Shown piece by piece: positions 19,339 to 28,370 of a stretch of DNA of 64,000 nt; within the stretch, counting starts at the first letter, position 1, and each line of letters starts with the position of its first letter. The stretch covers positions 186,001-250,000 of the forward strand of contig NZ_LQRT01000046.1 of the NCBI RefSeq assembly GCF_001632745.1, in the 5' to 3' direction. The DNA is from Aquimarina aggregata (GTDB taxonomy: Bacteria; Bacteroidota; Bacteroidia; Flavobacteriales; Flavobacteriaceae). The notes beneath the pieces are model-generated. The model did not search any database, had not been told where the DNA came from, and saw nothing but the letters and a program-made list of their open reading frames with translations. The position numbers and the translations under genes were made by a program.

Positions 19339-20961
19339 ATGAATAACTTTTTTTTAGCATTCCTATTTTTTTTAGGAAGCATGATTTTATCTGCTCAAGA
19401 ATCTAATTTTACGAGGAAAGATACTTTACGAGGATCAATTACCCCAGAACGGGAATGGTGGGATCTTACGTATTATCATCTGGATATTAAAGTTGATCCT
19501 GATCAGAAAACAATTTCTGGAAAAAACACTATTTATTACAGAGTGCTAAAAGGTAGTACTGTTATGCAAATTGATTTACAACCACCTCTTAAAATTGAAA
19601 AAGTAATACAACAAGGAAAAGAATTACAAGTAAAATCAGAAGAAAATGCACACTTTATAACCCTTACTCATAAACAAAAGGAAAATGATCTTAATTCTCT
19701 TACCGTTTTTTATAGCGGAAAACCAAGAGAAGCTATCAATGCACCCTGGGATGGTGGCATTTCTTGGACCAAAGATACAAACAACAAACATTTTATTGCT
19801 TCTTCATGTCAAGGTTTAGGTGCTAGCGTTTGGTGGCCAAATAAAGATCATATGTATGACGAGGTTGATAGCCTTTTGATTAGTGTTAATGTACCTGATG
19901 ATTTAATGAATGTATCTAATGGAAGATTGCGCAAAGTCGAAGAACATGATGATAAGACAAAAACTTTTCATTGGTTTGTTAATAACCCTATCAATAATTA
20001 TGGGGTAAATATCAACATAGGTGATTATACCCATTTTGGTGAAAAATACAAGGGAGAAAAAGGCGAATTAGACATGGATTATTATGTTTTAAAAGATAAT
20101 CTTGACAAAGCAAAGAAACAATTTAAGGATGCTCCTAAAATGATGAAAGCTTTTGAGCATTGGTTTGGTCCCTACCCTTTTTATGAGGACAGTTTTAAGT
20201 TAGTAGAGGTACCTTACTTAGGGATGGAACATCAGAGTTCTGTTACTTATGGAAATAAGTATATGAATGGATATTTAGGCAATGACCTTTCTGGTTCAGG
20301 TTGGGGTTTAAAATTTGATTTTATTATTATTCATGAAGCTGGTCATGAATGGTTTGCAAATAATATCACGTATAAAGATGCCGCAGATATGTGGGTACAT
20401 GAAGGGTTTACGGCATATTCAGAGAGTTTATTTCTTGATTATCACTACGGAAAAAAAGCTTCTTCAGAATATGTAATTGGTACACGTAAAAGAATTCAAA
20501 ATGACCGGCCTATCATAGGTCCTTATAATGTAAATAAAGAAGGATCCGGCGACATGTATTTAAAAGGTAGTAATATGCTGCATACATTGCGACAACTCAT
20601 CGAAGATGATGAGAAATGGCGTAGTGTTTTAAGAGGTCTTAATAGTGAATTTTACCATCAAACGGTTACCACAAAACAAATTGAAGAATACATTAGTAAA
20701 ACTACAAAAATTGATCTTACCCAGTTTTTTGATCAATACCTTAGAACAACAAAAATTCCTACTCTAGAATATTCATTCAAAGATGAAAAGTTAAAATTTC
20801 GATACACGAATATCATAGAAAAATATGATACTCCCGTACGTATTTTTATTGATAACAAACCAAAATGGATTCAACCAAATGCAGATTGGCAAACTGTTAA
20901 TTTAAAAGGTGATACAATTAGTGTTGATCCTAACTTTTATATAAATGTGAAATCCATGTAA
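19339..20961 (+). CDS. M1-family metallo-aminopeptidase, exported
   Basis: Zinc peptidase of 540 residues with a signal peptide ending near SAQ (residue 21). The N-terminal beta-saddle domain (about 25-225) is followed by a thermolysin-like domain. The zinc site is HEAGH (H332, E333, H336) with the third ligand E355 in WVHEGFTAYSES, and GMEHQ corresponds to the GAMEN exopeptidase motif. It lacks the long C-terminal helical domain of full PepN, like other short M1 enzymes. It lies 24 nt after the symporter gene and its stop overlaps the next start (TAATG), so it belongs to the same operon. Release of N-terminal amino acids from peptides is expected. Confidence 0.92.
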   Translation: MNNFFLAFLFFLGSMILSAQESNFTRKDTLRGSITPEREWWDLTYYHLDIKVDPDQKTISGKNTIYYRVLKGSTVMQIDLQPPLKIEKVIQQGKELQVKSEENAHFITLTHKQKENDLNSLTVFYSGKPREAINAPWDGGISWTKDTNNKHFIASSCQGLGASVWWPNKDHMYDEVDSLLISVNVPDDLMNVSNGRLRKVEEHDDKTKTFHWFVNNPINNYGVNINIGDYTHFGEKYKGEKGELDMDYYVLKDNLDKAKKQFKDAPKMMKAFEHWFGPYPFYEDSFKLVEVPYLGMEHQSSVTYGNKYMNGYLGNDLSGSGWGLKFDFIIIHEAGHEWFANNITYKDAADMWVHEGFTAYSESLFLDYHYGKKASSEYVIGTRKRIQNDRPIIGPYNVNKEGSGDMYLKGSNMLHTLRQLIEDDEKWRSVLRGLNSEFYHQTVTTKQIEEYISKTTKIDLTQFFDQYLRTTKIPTLEYSFKDEKLKFRYTNIIEKYDTPVRIFIDNKPKWIQPNADWQTVNLKGDTISVDPNFYINVKSM

Positions 20962-21473
20962 TGCAAATTAAAAAAGTAGCCCTACCTGAAACGTCGATGT
21001 TAATTAATAATCCTAACGATTATAGGGATAGTTACTGTGGACAAATTGATCTACAGGATAAAACAATTACTATTGATCAAGTAGGAAATGCTTTTTTTGT
21101 TTCTTCACCAAAATGGATTGGTTTGTTACTTTCGTTTCGAAATAAAATAGTATCCCTCTTTGGTTTAAAAACAGGACACGCAATAAGCAAAGAAAAAAAA
21201 TTAATTATAGAAAAAGGAGAACAGATAGGTTTGTTTAAAATATTTGATAAAACTGAAAATGAAATAATCTTAGGAGAAGATGATAAACATCTTGATTTTA
21301 GAGTCTCTCTTTTTCTGGATTCACATACACAACATAAAAAAAAGTTAATCATTTCTACGATTGTTGTATTTAATAATTGGTTCGGCAAAGTATATTTTTT
21401 ACCCGTTAAACCATTTCATAAGGTAATTGTTAGAAATATGCTTAAAAATACGATACAAGAACTTAAGTATTAG
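20961..21473 (+). CDS. DUF2867 family protein
   Basis: Soluble protein of 170 residues without signal peptide or membrane helices. The overall pattern (early PETSM and DYRDSY, middle SPKWIGLLLSFRNKIVSLFGLKTG, late WFGKVYFLPVKPFHKVIVRNML) matches the DUF2867 group of unknown function, often found as a stand-alone protein or beside NAD-binding proteins. Its ATG overlaps the stop codon of the M1 peptidase by one base (TAATG), indicating translational coupling. Confidence 0.75.
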   Translation: MQIKKVALPETSMLINNPNDYRDSYCGQIDLQDKTITIDQVGNAFFVSSPKWIGLLLSFRNKIVSLFGLKTGHAISKEKKLIIEKGEQIGLFKIFDKTENEIILGEDDKHLDFRVSLFLDSHTQHKKKLIISTIVVFNNWFGKVYFLPVKPFHKVIVRNMLKNTIQELKY

Positions 21474-21493
21474 ATTTAATATCCACAAAACAC

Positions 21494-22300
21494 ATGAAAA
21501 TATATTTTCCACAATGGCAAGGTTCTGGTAATGGTAAAAATATTGAACCAGGAGCCAAAGCCATATTAAATTATATAAATGATTCTGAATTTATAAATAT
21601 TCCCCTATCTGAAATTCCCGCCGGAAAAAACGGTGAGAAAAAACATCATATTAATAACTATGAGGCGATAACGGAGCAATTAAATCGTCTAAAAAACAAC
21701 ATCGAAAATAATCAACCAGATTTCATTAAAACTATCGGTGGGGATTGCGGTCTAGAGATTGTGCCCGTTTCATACCTCAATCAAAAATATCCGAACTTGG
21801 GTGTCATTTGGTTTGACGCCCATGCAGATATTAATAAACCCTGCGACTCTCCAAGTTGTAATTTTCACGGTATGCCATTGCGCACTTTATTAGGTGAAGG
21901 TGAAGCAAAAATGAATCCTCTTTTATTTTCGACAATACAGGCATCACAGATTCACTATGTAGGTCTTCGTGATATTGATAAAACCGAACAAGAAAGAATT
22001 GATAAAGGAAATATTTATGCTCCTATCAAAACAGATAGTAATGATTTAGTACAAACACTAAAGTCAAAAAATATTACGAATGTTTATCTTCATTTTGATT
22101 TTGATTGTTTAGAACCTCAAGATTATAGTAAAACGTACTATCAGGTACCAAACGGGGTTACCATTAAAGAAGCAGAGCGTTGTATAAAAGCATTGCAGGA
22201 CAACTTCACTGTAGTGGGAAGTAGTGTTCTAGAATCAATTACTGTTATTCCTTCAGAATTAAAACCTATTGAGAAGATAATTGATTTACTTGTCACATGA
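21494..22300 (+). CDS. Arginase/ureohydrolase-fold protein with a Cys in place of the first metal-binding His
   Basis: Cytoplasmic protein of 268 residues. The ureohydrolase motifs are present: GGDCGLE near residue 82, FDAHADIN near residue 115 and HFDFDCLEP near residue 204. In arginases and agmatinases the first motif is GGDH(S), whose His binds manganese; here it is Cys. A GGDC form occurs in some arginase-like family members, so the protein may be active on another substrate or with an altered metal site. It is the fifth gene of the lytTR-symporter operon, 20 nt after DUF2867. Nitrogen release from peptides or amino sugars is a plausible but unproven role. Confidence 0.8.
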   Translation: MKIYFPQWQGSGNGKNIEPGAKAILNYINDSEFINIPLSEIPAGKNGEKKHHINNYEAITEQLNRLKNNIENNQPDFIKTIGGDCGLEIVPVSYLNQKYPNLGVIWFDAHADINKPCDSPSCNFHGMPLRTLLGEGEAKMNPLLFSTIQASQIHYVGLRDIDKTEQERIDKGNIYAPIKTDSNDLVQTLKSKNITNVYLHFDFDCLEPQDYSKTYYQVPNGVTIKEAERCIKALQDNFTVVGSSVLESITVIPSELKPIEKIIDLLVT

Positions 22301-22347
22301 TTTTGTTTTATTCTGTCTTTTATTATGAATAAAATAAGTTTAATCCC

Positions 22348-22827
22348 ATGAAACATTTATACAGTATTTTAATTCTACTCCATTTTGGTCTTGATACCTT
22401 TTCACAAAACAAAGAAGGGTATATTGAATATGATAAAGTAATTCAGAACGTAAATGAATATTCAAATGATCTAAAAGGTATTGAACTCCTAAAAATAAAG
22501 ATTGAAGATTCTTTGAAAATGATGGTACAACAATTCTCAAACTCAGTTAATATTCATGATGATGGTACTCAAGATTGGACTACAGAAGAAATAGAAAAAA
22601 GACAAAATCAGATAATAGAACTTGAACAGCAAATAGAAAAAATTCGTGCCGAAGGAATAAAAGCTATAGCTGATCGAAAGAAAAAAGTAAAAGATAAGCT
22701 TGTTTCTAAACTTAAAGAATATTCTAAAAAAAATAATATAACATGTGTGATAGATAAGACTTCGTTACTTTATTGTTTAAATTGTATTGACTATACTGAT
22801 TCTTTTGTTAGCTTTTTAAAAAATTAA
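22348..22827 (+). CDS. OmpH/Skp-like periplasmic chaperone protein
   Basis: 159 residues with a signal peptide ending near TFSQ (residue 20). The mature part opens with a short beta strand (GYIEYDKVI), then a long charged helical region (about 50-125, rich in Glu, Lys and Gln) that would form the tentacle-like coiled coil, and a closing strand and helix with IDYTDSFVSFLK. This layout matches OmpH/Skp proteins that hold unfolded outer-membrane proteins. It lies 47 nt after the arginase-like gene and may end that operon. Two cysteines near residues 144 and 147 are unusual for the family. Confidence 0.75.
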   Translation: MKHLYSILILLHFGLDTFSQNKEGYIEYDKVIQNVNEYSNDLKGIELLKIKIEDSLKMMVQQFSNSVNIHDDGTQDWTTEEIEKRQNQIIELEQQIEKIRAEGIKAIADRKKKVKDKLVSKLKEYSKKNNITCVIDKTSLLYCLNCIDYTDSFVSFLKN

Positions 22828-22880
22828 TTGAATTATATTCTTTTCTAAAAACATAGTATATTATTTAATGAAAAAATAAA

Positions 22881-23669
22881 ATGAATTCCATATATAAATT
22901 TTTATGCTTTCTACTTATAGCAGGGCTTATTTTAAGTTGTGACACATCCAACAAAACAAATTCTCAAAAGAACAAAAATGAAGTATTGGTTTTAGGAACT
23001 ATTCATAGTGGGCATCGTACCGACAGCATTTATAATATCTCTTATTTAAAAAGACTAATCAAACAAATAAAACCAGATTATATTCTTGCAGAAATCCCAC
23101 CTGATCGTTTTGAAGAAGCTGCTTTGGGTTTCATAAAAAATGATAGCATTTCAGAACCAAGAGTAATGCGTTTTCCAGAATATACAGATGTTGTTTTTCC
23201 ACTCACCAAAGAAATGGAATTTGAAATTATTCCTACAGCTGGTTGGACCAAACCTATGGCAGATGAGCGAAGTCAAAAACTAAGGGCTATACGTAAAGAT
23301 AGTACTCGTGCAAAAGACTGGAAAACTTACTTAGCCGCAAACAAACAATCTGATGACGTATATAAAGCGACAGGTAAAGTAAATGATCCGTATTTTATAC
23401 ACACAAATACATATGATAGCATACAAGATATAAGCCTACAAGTGTACAATAGATTATTTAATGTAGAATTAGGTCTTGGAGGCTGGGACAACATTAATAT
23501 CGCTCATTATTGGAATATTGAAAAAGCACTGGAAAAACATCGATATCAAGGAAAAAGAATGTTAATCATATACGGTGCAGGTCATAAAGGTTGGTTTTTA
23601 AGAGAATTGCGTAAACGAGATGATATCAATTTACTAGAAATGAAACCTTTTTTAGAAGCTATTCGATAA
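22881..23669 (+). CDS. Lipoprotein of the TraB/DUF5694-like family
   Basis: 262 residues with a lipoprotein signal (LILSC, Cys near residue 20). The mature part opens with VLVLGTIHSGH, followed by YLKRLIKQIKPDYILAEIPPDRF, and ends with MLIIYGAGHKGWFLREL. This pattern of an early GT.H, a central E.P and a late GAGH is that of the TraB/ChaN/DUF5694 superfamily, thought to be metal- or haem-binding and possibly hydrolytic. No function is established. It has its own upstream gap of 53 nt and stands before the dehydrogenase gene. Confidence 0.7.
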   Translation: MNSIYKFLCFLLIAGLILSCDTSNKTNSQKNKNEVLVLGTIHSGHRTDSIYNISYLKRLIKQIKPDYILAEIPPDRFEEAALGFIKNDSISEPRVMRFPEYTDVVFPLTKEMEFEIIPTAGWTKPMADERSQKLRAIRKDSTRAKDWKTYLAANKQSDDVYKATGKVNDPYFIHTNTYDSIQDISLQVYNRLFNVELGLGGWDNINIAHYWNIEKALEKHRYQGKRMLIIYGAGHKGWFLRELRKRDDINLLEMKPFLEAIR

Positions 23670-23730
23670 AGCAAGATAACATATATATCAGTAATTAAAA
23701 TAGTATAGAACTAAAGAGAATCACAAACAA

Positions 23731-24771
23731 ATGAAAGCACTTGTTTACGAATCATTTCAAGGCCCATTAAGCATCCAAAATGTTACAGATCCAACACCAA
23801 AAGAAAATGGTGTTGTTATCCAAGTAAAAGCTACAGGGCTTTGTAGAAGCGACTGGCATGGGTGGATGGGACATGATCAAGATATAGAATTACCACATAT
23901 ACCTGGACATGAGTTAGCTGGTGTAATTGTTGAGCTTGGTAAAAATGTATCTAATTTCAAAATAGGAGATCGTGTTACGGTACCTTTTGTTTGTGGTTGC
24001 GGGACATGTGCTCCTTGTATCTCTGGAAACCATCAAGTATGCGATCATCAATCTCAACCAGGATTTACACATTGGGGGTCATTTGCAGAGTATGTAAGTA
24101 TTGATTACGCCAATACAAATCTTGTAAAACTTCCTAATGAAATTAATGATATTACGGCCGCTACACTTGGATGTCGTTTTATTACCTCTTTTAGAGCTGT
24201 TGTAGCACAAGGCAAGGTTACTGGGGGCCAATACATAGCTATACATGGTTGTGGCGGTGTTGGTTTATCTGCTGTTATGATTGCCAATGCATTAGGAGCT
24301 CAGGTAATAGCAATTGACATTAATGATGATAATTTAAAATTAGCTTCTGAATTAGGGGCAACCAATACGATTAATGCAGCTAATAATAAAAACATAATAG
24401 AGCATATAAAATCAATATCTAATGGTGGCGTTCATGTATCTATAGATGCTCTAGGAAGTGCAACGACATGTTTTAATTCTATTGCTAATTTAAGAAAACA
24501 AGGGAAACATATTCAAGTAGGTTTAATGACTGGAGATCATCAACACCCAAAAATACCTATGGATCAAGTTTTGGCAAATGAGTTAGAAATTATAGGAAGT
24601 CATGGGATGCAGGCTTATAAATATCCAGAAATGTTAACTATGATCAAAAACGGTACTTTACAACCTGAAAGATTGATTCAGAAAACTATTTCGTTAGAAG
24701 ATGCTATTACTGCTTTACCTAACATGAACACCTTTGATAATAAAGGTATGCAAGTAATTAATTCATTTTAA
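23731..24771 (+). CDS. Zinc-dependent medium-chain alcohol dehydrogenase
   Basis: 346-residue NAD(P)-dependent oxidoreductase. The catalytic zinc ligands are the Cys in TGLCRSDWHG and the GHE motif at about residues 61-63. Four structural-zinc cysteines lie in the segment CGCGTCAPCISGNHQVC. A Rossmann fold with GCGGVGLSAV follows. Length and layout match plant-type and bacterial zinc alcohol dehydrogenases. The substrate is not evident. It heads a plus-strand run with a TSUP permease and a nitrilase 26 nt apart, suggesting a shared catabolic or detoxification job. Confidence 0.92.
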   Translation: MKALVYESFQGPLSIQNVTDPTPKENGVVIQVKATGLCRSDWHGWMGHDQDIELPHIPGHELAGVIVELGKNVSNFKIGDRVTVPFVCGCGTCAPCISGNHQVCDHQSQPGFTHWGSFAEYVSIDYANTNLVKLPNEINDITAATLGCRFITSFRAVVAQGKVTGGQYIAIHGCGGVGLSAVMIANALGAQVIAIDINDDNLKLASELGATNTINAANNKNIIEHIKSISNGGVHVSIDALGSATTCFNSIANLRKQGKHIQVGLMTGDHQHPKIPMDQVLANELEIIGSHGMQAYKYPEMLTMIKNGTLQPERLIQKTISLEDAITALPNMNTFDNKGMQVINSF

Positions 24772-24797
24772 AAATATCATGGCCTAATACTATAAAA

Positions 24798-25523
24798 ATG
24801 ATACCATATATTATCACATTTATTGCTGCAATTATTCTTGGCATGTCCAAATCTGGACTTAAAGGTATGGGAATCGTTATTGTTACATTAATGGCGCTAG
24901 TTCATGGTGCCAAAGCATCCACGGGTATACTTTTACCACTTTTGATTTTTGCAGATATTCTTGCTGTAACTTACTATAATAGGCATACTCGATGGAAATA
25001 TCTTTTGCAATTCTTACCATGGATGATTGCTGGAGTATTAGTTGCAGTATTTGTTGGTAAAAATTTACCAGAAGAATTATTTAAAAAAGGAATGGCTATT
25101 ATTATCATTATTAGCGTCATTATAATGTTCTTTTGGGAACGTTACGATAAAAGTAATGTACCAAAGAAGTTATGGTTTATTGGTACTACTGGTTTTGCCG
25201 CTGGTTTTACCACGATGATAGGTAATCTCGCAGGAGCATTTACCAATATCTTTTTTATGGCAACTCGGATTCCTAAAAATGAATTTATCGGCACAGCGGC
25301 TTGGTTATTCTTTATTATCAACCTATTTAAATTACCTTTTCATATATTTAGTTGGGAGACAATACATAAAGAATCTCTTACAACAGATTTATACCTTATT
25401 CCTGGAGTTATCATAGGTTTTATTATAGGAATTAAAGTTGTAAAAAGATTTAAGGATCACCAATATCGAAAATTTATTTTGATTATGACCGCTATTGGCG
25501 GAATTGTAATCTTATTTAAATAA
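24798..25523 (+). CDS. TSUP (TauE/SafE) family membrane permease
   Basis: 241 residues with about seven to eight hydrophobic helices. It opens with the family pattern ILGMSKSGLKGMGI and has a second half repeat, GFAAGFTTMIGNLAGAF, as in DUF81/TauE/SafE sulfite or anion exporters. No soluble domain is present. It lies 26 nt after the alcohol dehydrogenase and 26 nt before the nitrilase gene. A sulfonate or small organic anion is the likely cargo by family, but the actual one is unknown. Confidence 0.85.
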   Translation: MIPYIITFIAAIILGMSKSGLKGMGIVIVTLMALVHGAKASTGILLPLLIFADILAVTYYNRHTRWKYLLQFLPWMIAGVLVAVFVGKNLPEELFKKGMAIIIIISVIIMFFWERYDKSNVPKKLWFIGTTGFAAGFTTMIGNLAGAFTNIFFMATRIPKNEFIGTAAWLFFIINLFKLPFHIFSWETIHKESLTTDLYLIPGVIIGFIIGIKVVKRFKDHQYRKFILIMTAIGGIVILFK

Positions 25524-25549
25524 TATCATTCAAATCTAGAATCGAAAAT

Positions 25550-26476
25550 ATGAAAATAAAAGTTGGGTTAGTACAAAATAGTCCTGTCTTTTTTGATAAA
25601 AATAAAACTATCAAAAAAATAGAAGATCTCACTATAAAATATGCAAAACAAGGTTGTGAACTTCTTGTTTTTCCTGAATCCTTCATACCAGGATATCCAC
25701 GTGGGTTTTCTTTTGGAGCTAAAGTAGGTAGCAGAACAGACGAAGGAAGAATTTTATATTCTGAATATTATAAAAATAGTATTGATCTAGAAAGTGACGA
25801 TTTAAAAAGACTAGAAAAACTTTCTAAAGCTCAGCATATATATTTAGTTATAGGTGTTACCGAAAAACAAGAAATTAACGGAAGTTTATATTGTTCTATG
25901 CTATACATATCCCCAACAGACGGTTTATTAGGTGTACACAGAAAAATTAAACCTACGGGAACAGAAAGAATTATTTGGGCAGAAGCCGCGGGAGAATCTC
26001 TTGTTACTTTTAAAACCAAGATTGGAAAATTAGGAGGGCTGATTTGCTGGGAAAATTATATGCCTCTGGCAAGAATGTCAATGTATAAAAAAGGTGTTGA
26101 AATTTATATCGCACCAACTGCAGATTCTAGATCCGAATGGACCGCAACTATGAAGCACATAGCCTTAGAAGGAAGGTGTTTTGTATTGGGCTGTAATCAA
26201 TATTATACCAAATCCATGTATCCTCAAAAATATCAAGACCTTGTTAAAGATGATCCTGAAGAGATATGCCCGGGAGGCAGTATAATTGTTTCTCCTCTAG
26301 GTAAAGTTATCGAAGGGCCACTTTTTGGAAAAGCCGGAGTTTTAATTGCAGAATTAGATTTAGATGAAATCAGTCATAGTAAACTTGATTTTGATGTTAT
26401 TGGACATTATGCACGAAATGATATTTTTCAATTCGAAGCAAAAGAGCAACCTAACATAAAAGAAGAAAGTAAATAA
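25550..26476 (+). CDS. Nitrilase-superfamily carbon-nitrogen hydrolase
   Basis: 308 residues, cytoplasmic. The Glu-Lys-Cys triad is visible: E43 in VFPESFIPGYPRG, K132 in HRKIKPTGTER and C166 in GGLICWENYMPL. The PGYPRG and HRKIKPTGTERIIW forms are those of true nitrilases and cyanide-hydratase relatives (branch 1), not of omega-amidases. It probably converts an organic nitrile to the acid and ammonia. It is followed 4 nt later by a GNAT gene, so it is in one transcript with the dehydrogenase and permease genes. Confidence 0.88.
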   Translation: MKIKVGLVQNSPVFFDKNKTIKKIEDLTIKYAKQGCELLVFPESFIPGYPRGFSFGAKVGSRTDEGRILYSEYYKNSIDLESDDLKRLEKLSKAQHIYLVIGVTEKQEINGSLYCSMLYISPTDGLLGVHRKIKPTGTERIIWAEAAGESLVTFKTKIGKLGGLICWENYMPLARMSMYKKGVEIYIAPTADSRSEWTATMKHIALEGRCFVLGCNQYYTKSMYPQKYQDLVKDDPEEICPGGSIIVSPLGKVIEGPLFGKAGVLIAELDLDEISHSKLDFDVIGHYARNDIFQFEAKEQPNIKEESK

Positions 26477-26480
26477 CATA

Positions 26481-27011
26481 ATGAATACAGTTCCTGAATT
26501 AAAAACCGAAAGATTAACTCTAAGACCATTAGTAGATAGTGATAGAGAAGCTATTCGTTTCCTTAGGTCCAATGAAGAAGTTAATCAATATATAAAAAGA
26601 CAACGAACAAATACCGACGAAGATGTTACTAATTTTATAACCAGAATTAATAATCAGACTAAAAAAGGCGAAATATTATTTTGGTGTATCACAAAAAGAG
26701 ATACAACGCTTACCATAGGTACTATTTGTTTATGGAAATTCTCAAAAGATTTTAAAACAGCTGAAGTTGGTTACGATTTGCATCCTAAATCGCACGGTCA
26801 GGGCATTATGAGTGAAGCATTATATTGTGTGCTCAACTATGGATTTAAAACGTTACACTTAGACACTATAGAAGCATATACGCACAAAGATAATATCCCT
26901 TCTAAAAAACTACTTAAAAACAACAACTTTAGTTATCATAAAAATAAAAAAGATGAAGGTAACCTAGACAATAGTATTTTTAGCATTCATAAAGATAACT
27001 TCAAAAAATAA
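26481..27011 (+). CDS. GNAT N-acetyltransferase, RimJ/RimL type
   Basis: 176 residues. It opens with the RimJ/RimL pattern LKTERLTLRPLVDSD. The central AEVGYDLHPKSHGQGIMSEAL holds the acetyl-CoA loop (Q/R-x-x-G-x-G/A form, here HGQGIM). It continues with LHLDTIEAYTHKDNIPSKKLL, as in enzymes that acetylate ribosomal-protein or small-molecule amines. The start follows the nitrilase stop by 4 nt. The substrate is unknown. Confidence 0.88.
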   Translation: MNTVPELKTERLTLRPLVDSDREAIRFLRSNEEVNQYIKRQRTNTDEDVTNFITRINNQTKKGEILFWCITKRDTTLTIGTICLWKFSKDFKTAEVGYDLHPKSHGQGIMSEALYCVLNYGFKTLHLDTIEAYTHKDNIPSKKLLKNNNFSYHKNKKDEGNLDNSIFSIHKDNFKK

Positions 27012-27019
27012 TATCTCTA

Positions 27020-27508
27020 ATGGAAAAAATTATGAATAGCAAGCTCATTATTCTGATAGTTATTATTTCAATAGTTTTTATAGCTTGTTCTACAAAAGAC
27101 GATCAAAAAGACGATAATTCTAAAAACGAACAGCTACTTTGGCTAAGTATCGACAAATTTAATAATGCCTTTAAAGAAGGTAATGTTGAACAGTTAGCCT
27201 CAATGATTACGAATAATTATACGCATACTAATAGTACGTCAAAAGCTATAGACAAGAATACATGGCTGACGTACCTACGCAAAAGGAAAAAGGAAATTGA
27301 TTCTGGAAACCTTATTGTTAACGCATATGAAATGACAGAAAAAAAAGTAACATTTTATAATAACACTGCGATAGTAACCGCAAAAGTTAGTACTTCTACC
27401 ACTAGACTCGGCAAATTAACAGAAAATGAATTTCGAGTAACTAATATTTGGATTCTTGAAAAACCGAATTGGAAAAGAGCAGGATTCCATGATGGAAAAA
27501 TCAAGTAA
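27020..27508 (+). CDS. DUF4440/SnoaL-like lipoprotein
   Basis: 162 residues with a lipoprotein signal (VFIACS, Cys near residue 23). ATG 27020 and ATG 27032 are both possible starts; the signal peptide works with either. The mature protein has the NTF2-like fold pattern of DUF4440: an early helix (LSIDKFNNAFKEGN), ITNNYTHTNS, alternating strands and a closing WILEKPNWKRAGFHDGK. Such proteins bind small ligands or act as ketosteroid-isomerase-like enzymes, and none is assigned here. It follows the GNAT gene by 8 nt. Confidence 0.75.
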   Translation: MEKIMNSKLIILIVIISIVFIACSTKDDQKDDNSKNEQLLWLSIDKFNNAFKEGNVEQLASMITNNYTHTNSTSKAIDKNTWLTYLRKRKKEIDSGNLIVNAYEMTEKKVTFYNNTAIVTAKVSTSTTRLGKLTENEFRVTNIWILEKPNWKRAGFHDGKIK

Positions 27509-27609
27509 TTTTTTAAGCCCACTATTCATCCTAAAAAATCAACAATTCAGTAAGTTTACCCTTAGAAATTCAAATCTAATTTCAATCTTTGGGATCATAA
27601 AACTAACTG

Positions 27610-28272
27610 ATGGAACAAACAATTAAAATTTTCATTTACATACATGCTTTTTTTGGAGGGCTTGGATTGTTAACAGGAATAGTAAGTATAATCGCTAAAA
27701 AAGGAACTAAACTTCATAAAAAAACTGGAAAACTATTCTCTATTGGCATGATCACAAGTTCATTAATTTCATTGCCAATTTCTTTGATGCCCAATCATGA
27801 AAATATCTTCTTATTCTTAATTGGTCTTTTTACTATTTATTTAGTTGTGGCAGGCAAAAGAGCACTTTTGTTTAAATCTAAGCATAAAAAACAAACAGAT
27901 TGGATAGATAAAGTAATTTCCGGAAGCATGTTATTATTTTCTGTAGTAATGATAGCTGTTGGTAGTTATGGTGTTATAAATGTGATAGAAAACAGTGTTT
28001 TATTTTTATTCTTTGGCGCTTTTGGGCTATTTACAACGGTAAAAGATTTTAGGTTTTACAGCACGTATTCAGTAACAAAAAACGCCTGGCTAACCTCTCA
28101 TATAAGTAAAATGATAGGTGCTTTTATAGCTTCTGTAACTGCCTTTATTGTTGCTGGCTTAGGTATCGGAAATTTATTCGCTTGGATTACGCCTACGATT
28201 CTAGGAATCATTTATATGATATATTGGAAAAGAAAAACAAAAGTAAAACCCTTGTTAAACAGGCAGGTGTAA
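27610..28272 (+). CDS. DUF2306-like multipass membrane protein
   Basis: 220 residues with about six to seven hydrophobic helices. It has a first helix with YIHAFFGGLGLLTG and a polar turn KGTKLHKKTGKLFSIGM (histidine and lysine rich) that is typical of DUF2306 and related putative haem-bearing membrane proteins. Function is unknown. It is followed after 98 nt by the TIR gene, which appears to have its own promoter. Confidence 0.65.
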   Translation: MEQTIKIFIYIHAFFGGLGLLTGIVSIIAKKGTKLHKKTGKLFSIGMITSSLISLPISLMPNHENIFLFLIGLFTIYLVVAGKRALLFKSKHKKQTDWIDKVISGSMLLFSVVMIAVGSYGVINVIENSVLFLFFGAFGLFTTVKDFRFYSTYSVTKNAWLTSHISKMIGAFIASVTAFIVAGLGIGNLFAWITPTILGIIYMIYWKRKTKVKPLLNRQV

Positions 28273-28299
28273 ATTTTAAAACATCTCATCTATAATTCC

Positions 28300-28331
28300 T
28301 TGATTTTTTATAAATAAAGATGCTATATTTA
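28300..28331 (+). promoter_or_regulatory. Bacteroidota-type promoter before the TIR gene
   Basis: TTG at 28300-28302, a 21-bp spacer and TATATTTA at 28324-28331 match the -33/-7 layout of Bacteroidota sigma-A promoters, with A in place of the final G. Transcription would begin about 30 nt before the ATG at 28371. Confidence 0.45.
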
Positions 28332-28370
28332 TTCTACAAATAGTAATCAATAGTATAAACCAGAATATCT

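Noticed and set aside
22317..22339. Hairpin CTTTTATT-ATG-AATAAAA after the arginase-like gene
   Set aside because: The stem is made only of A-T pairs with an extra base, so it is too weak to call a terminator. The OmpH-like gene begins right after.
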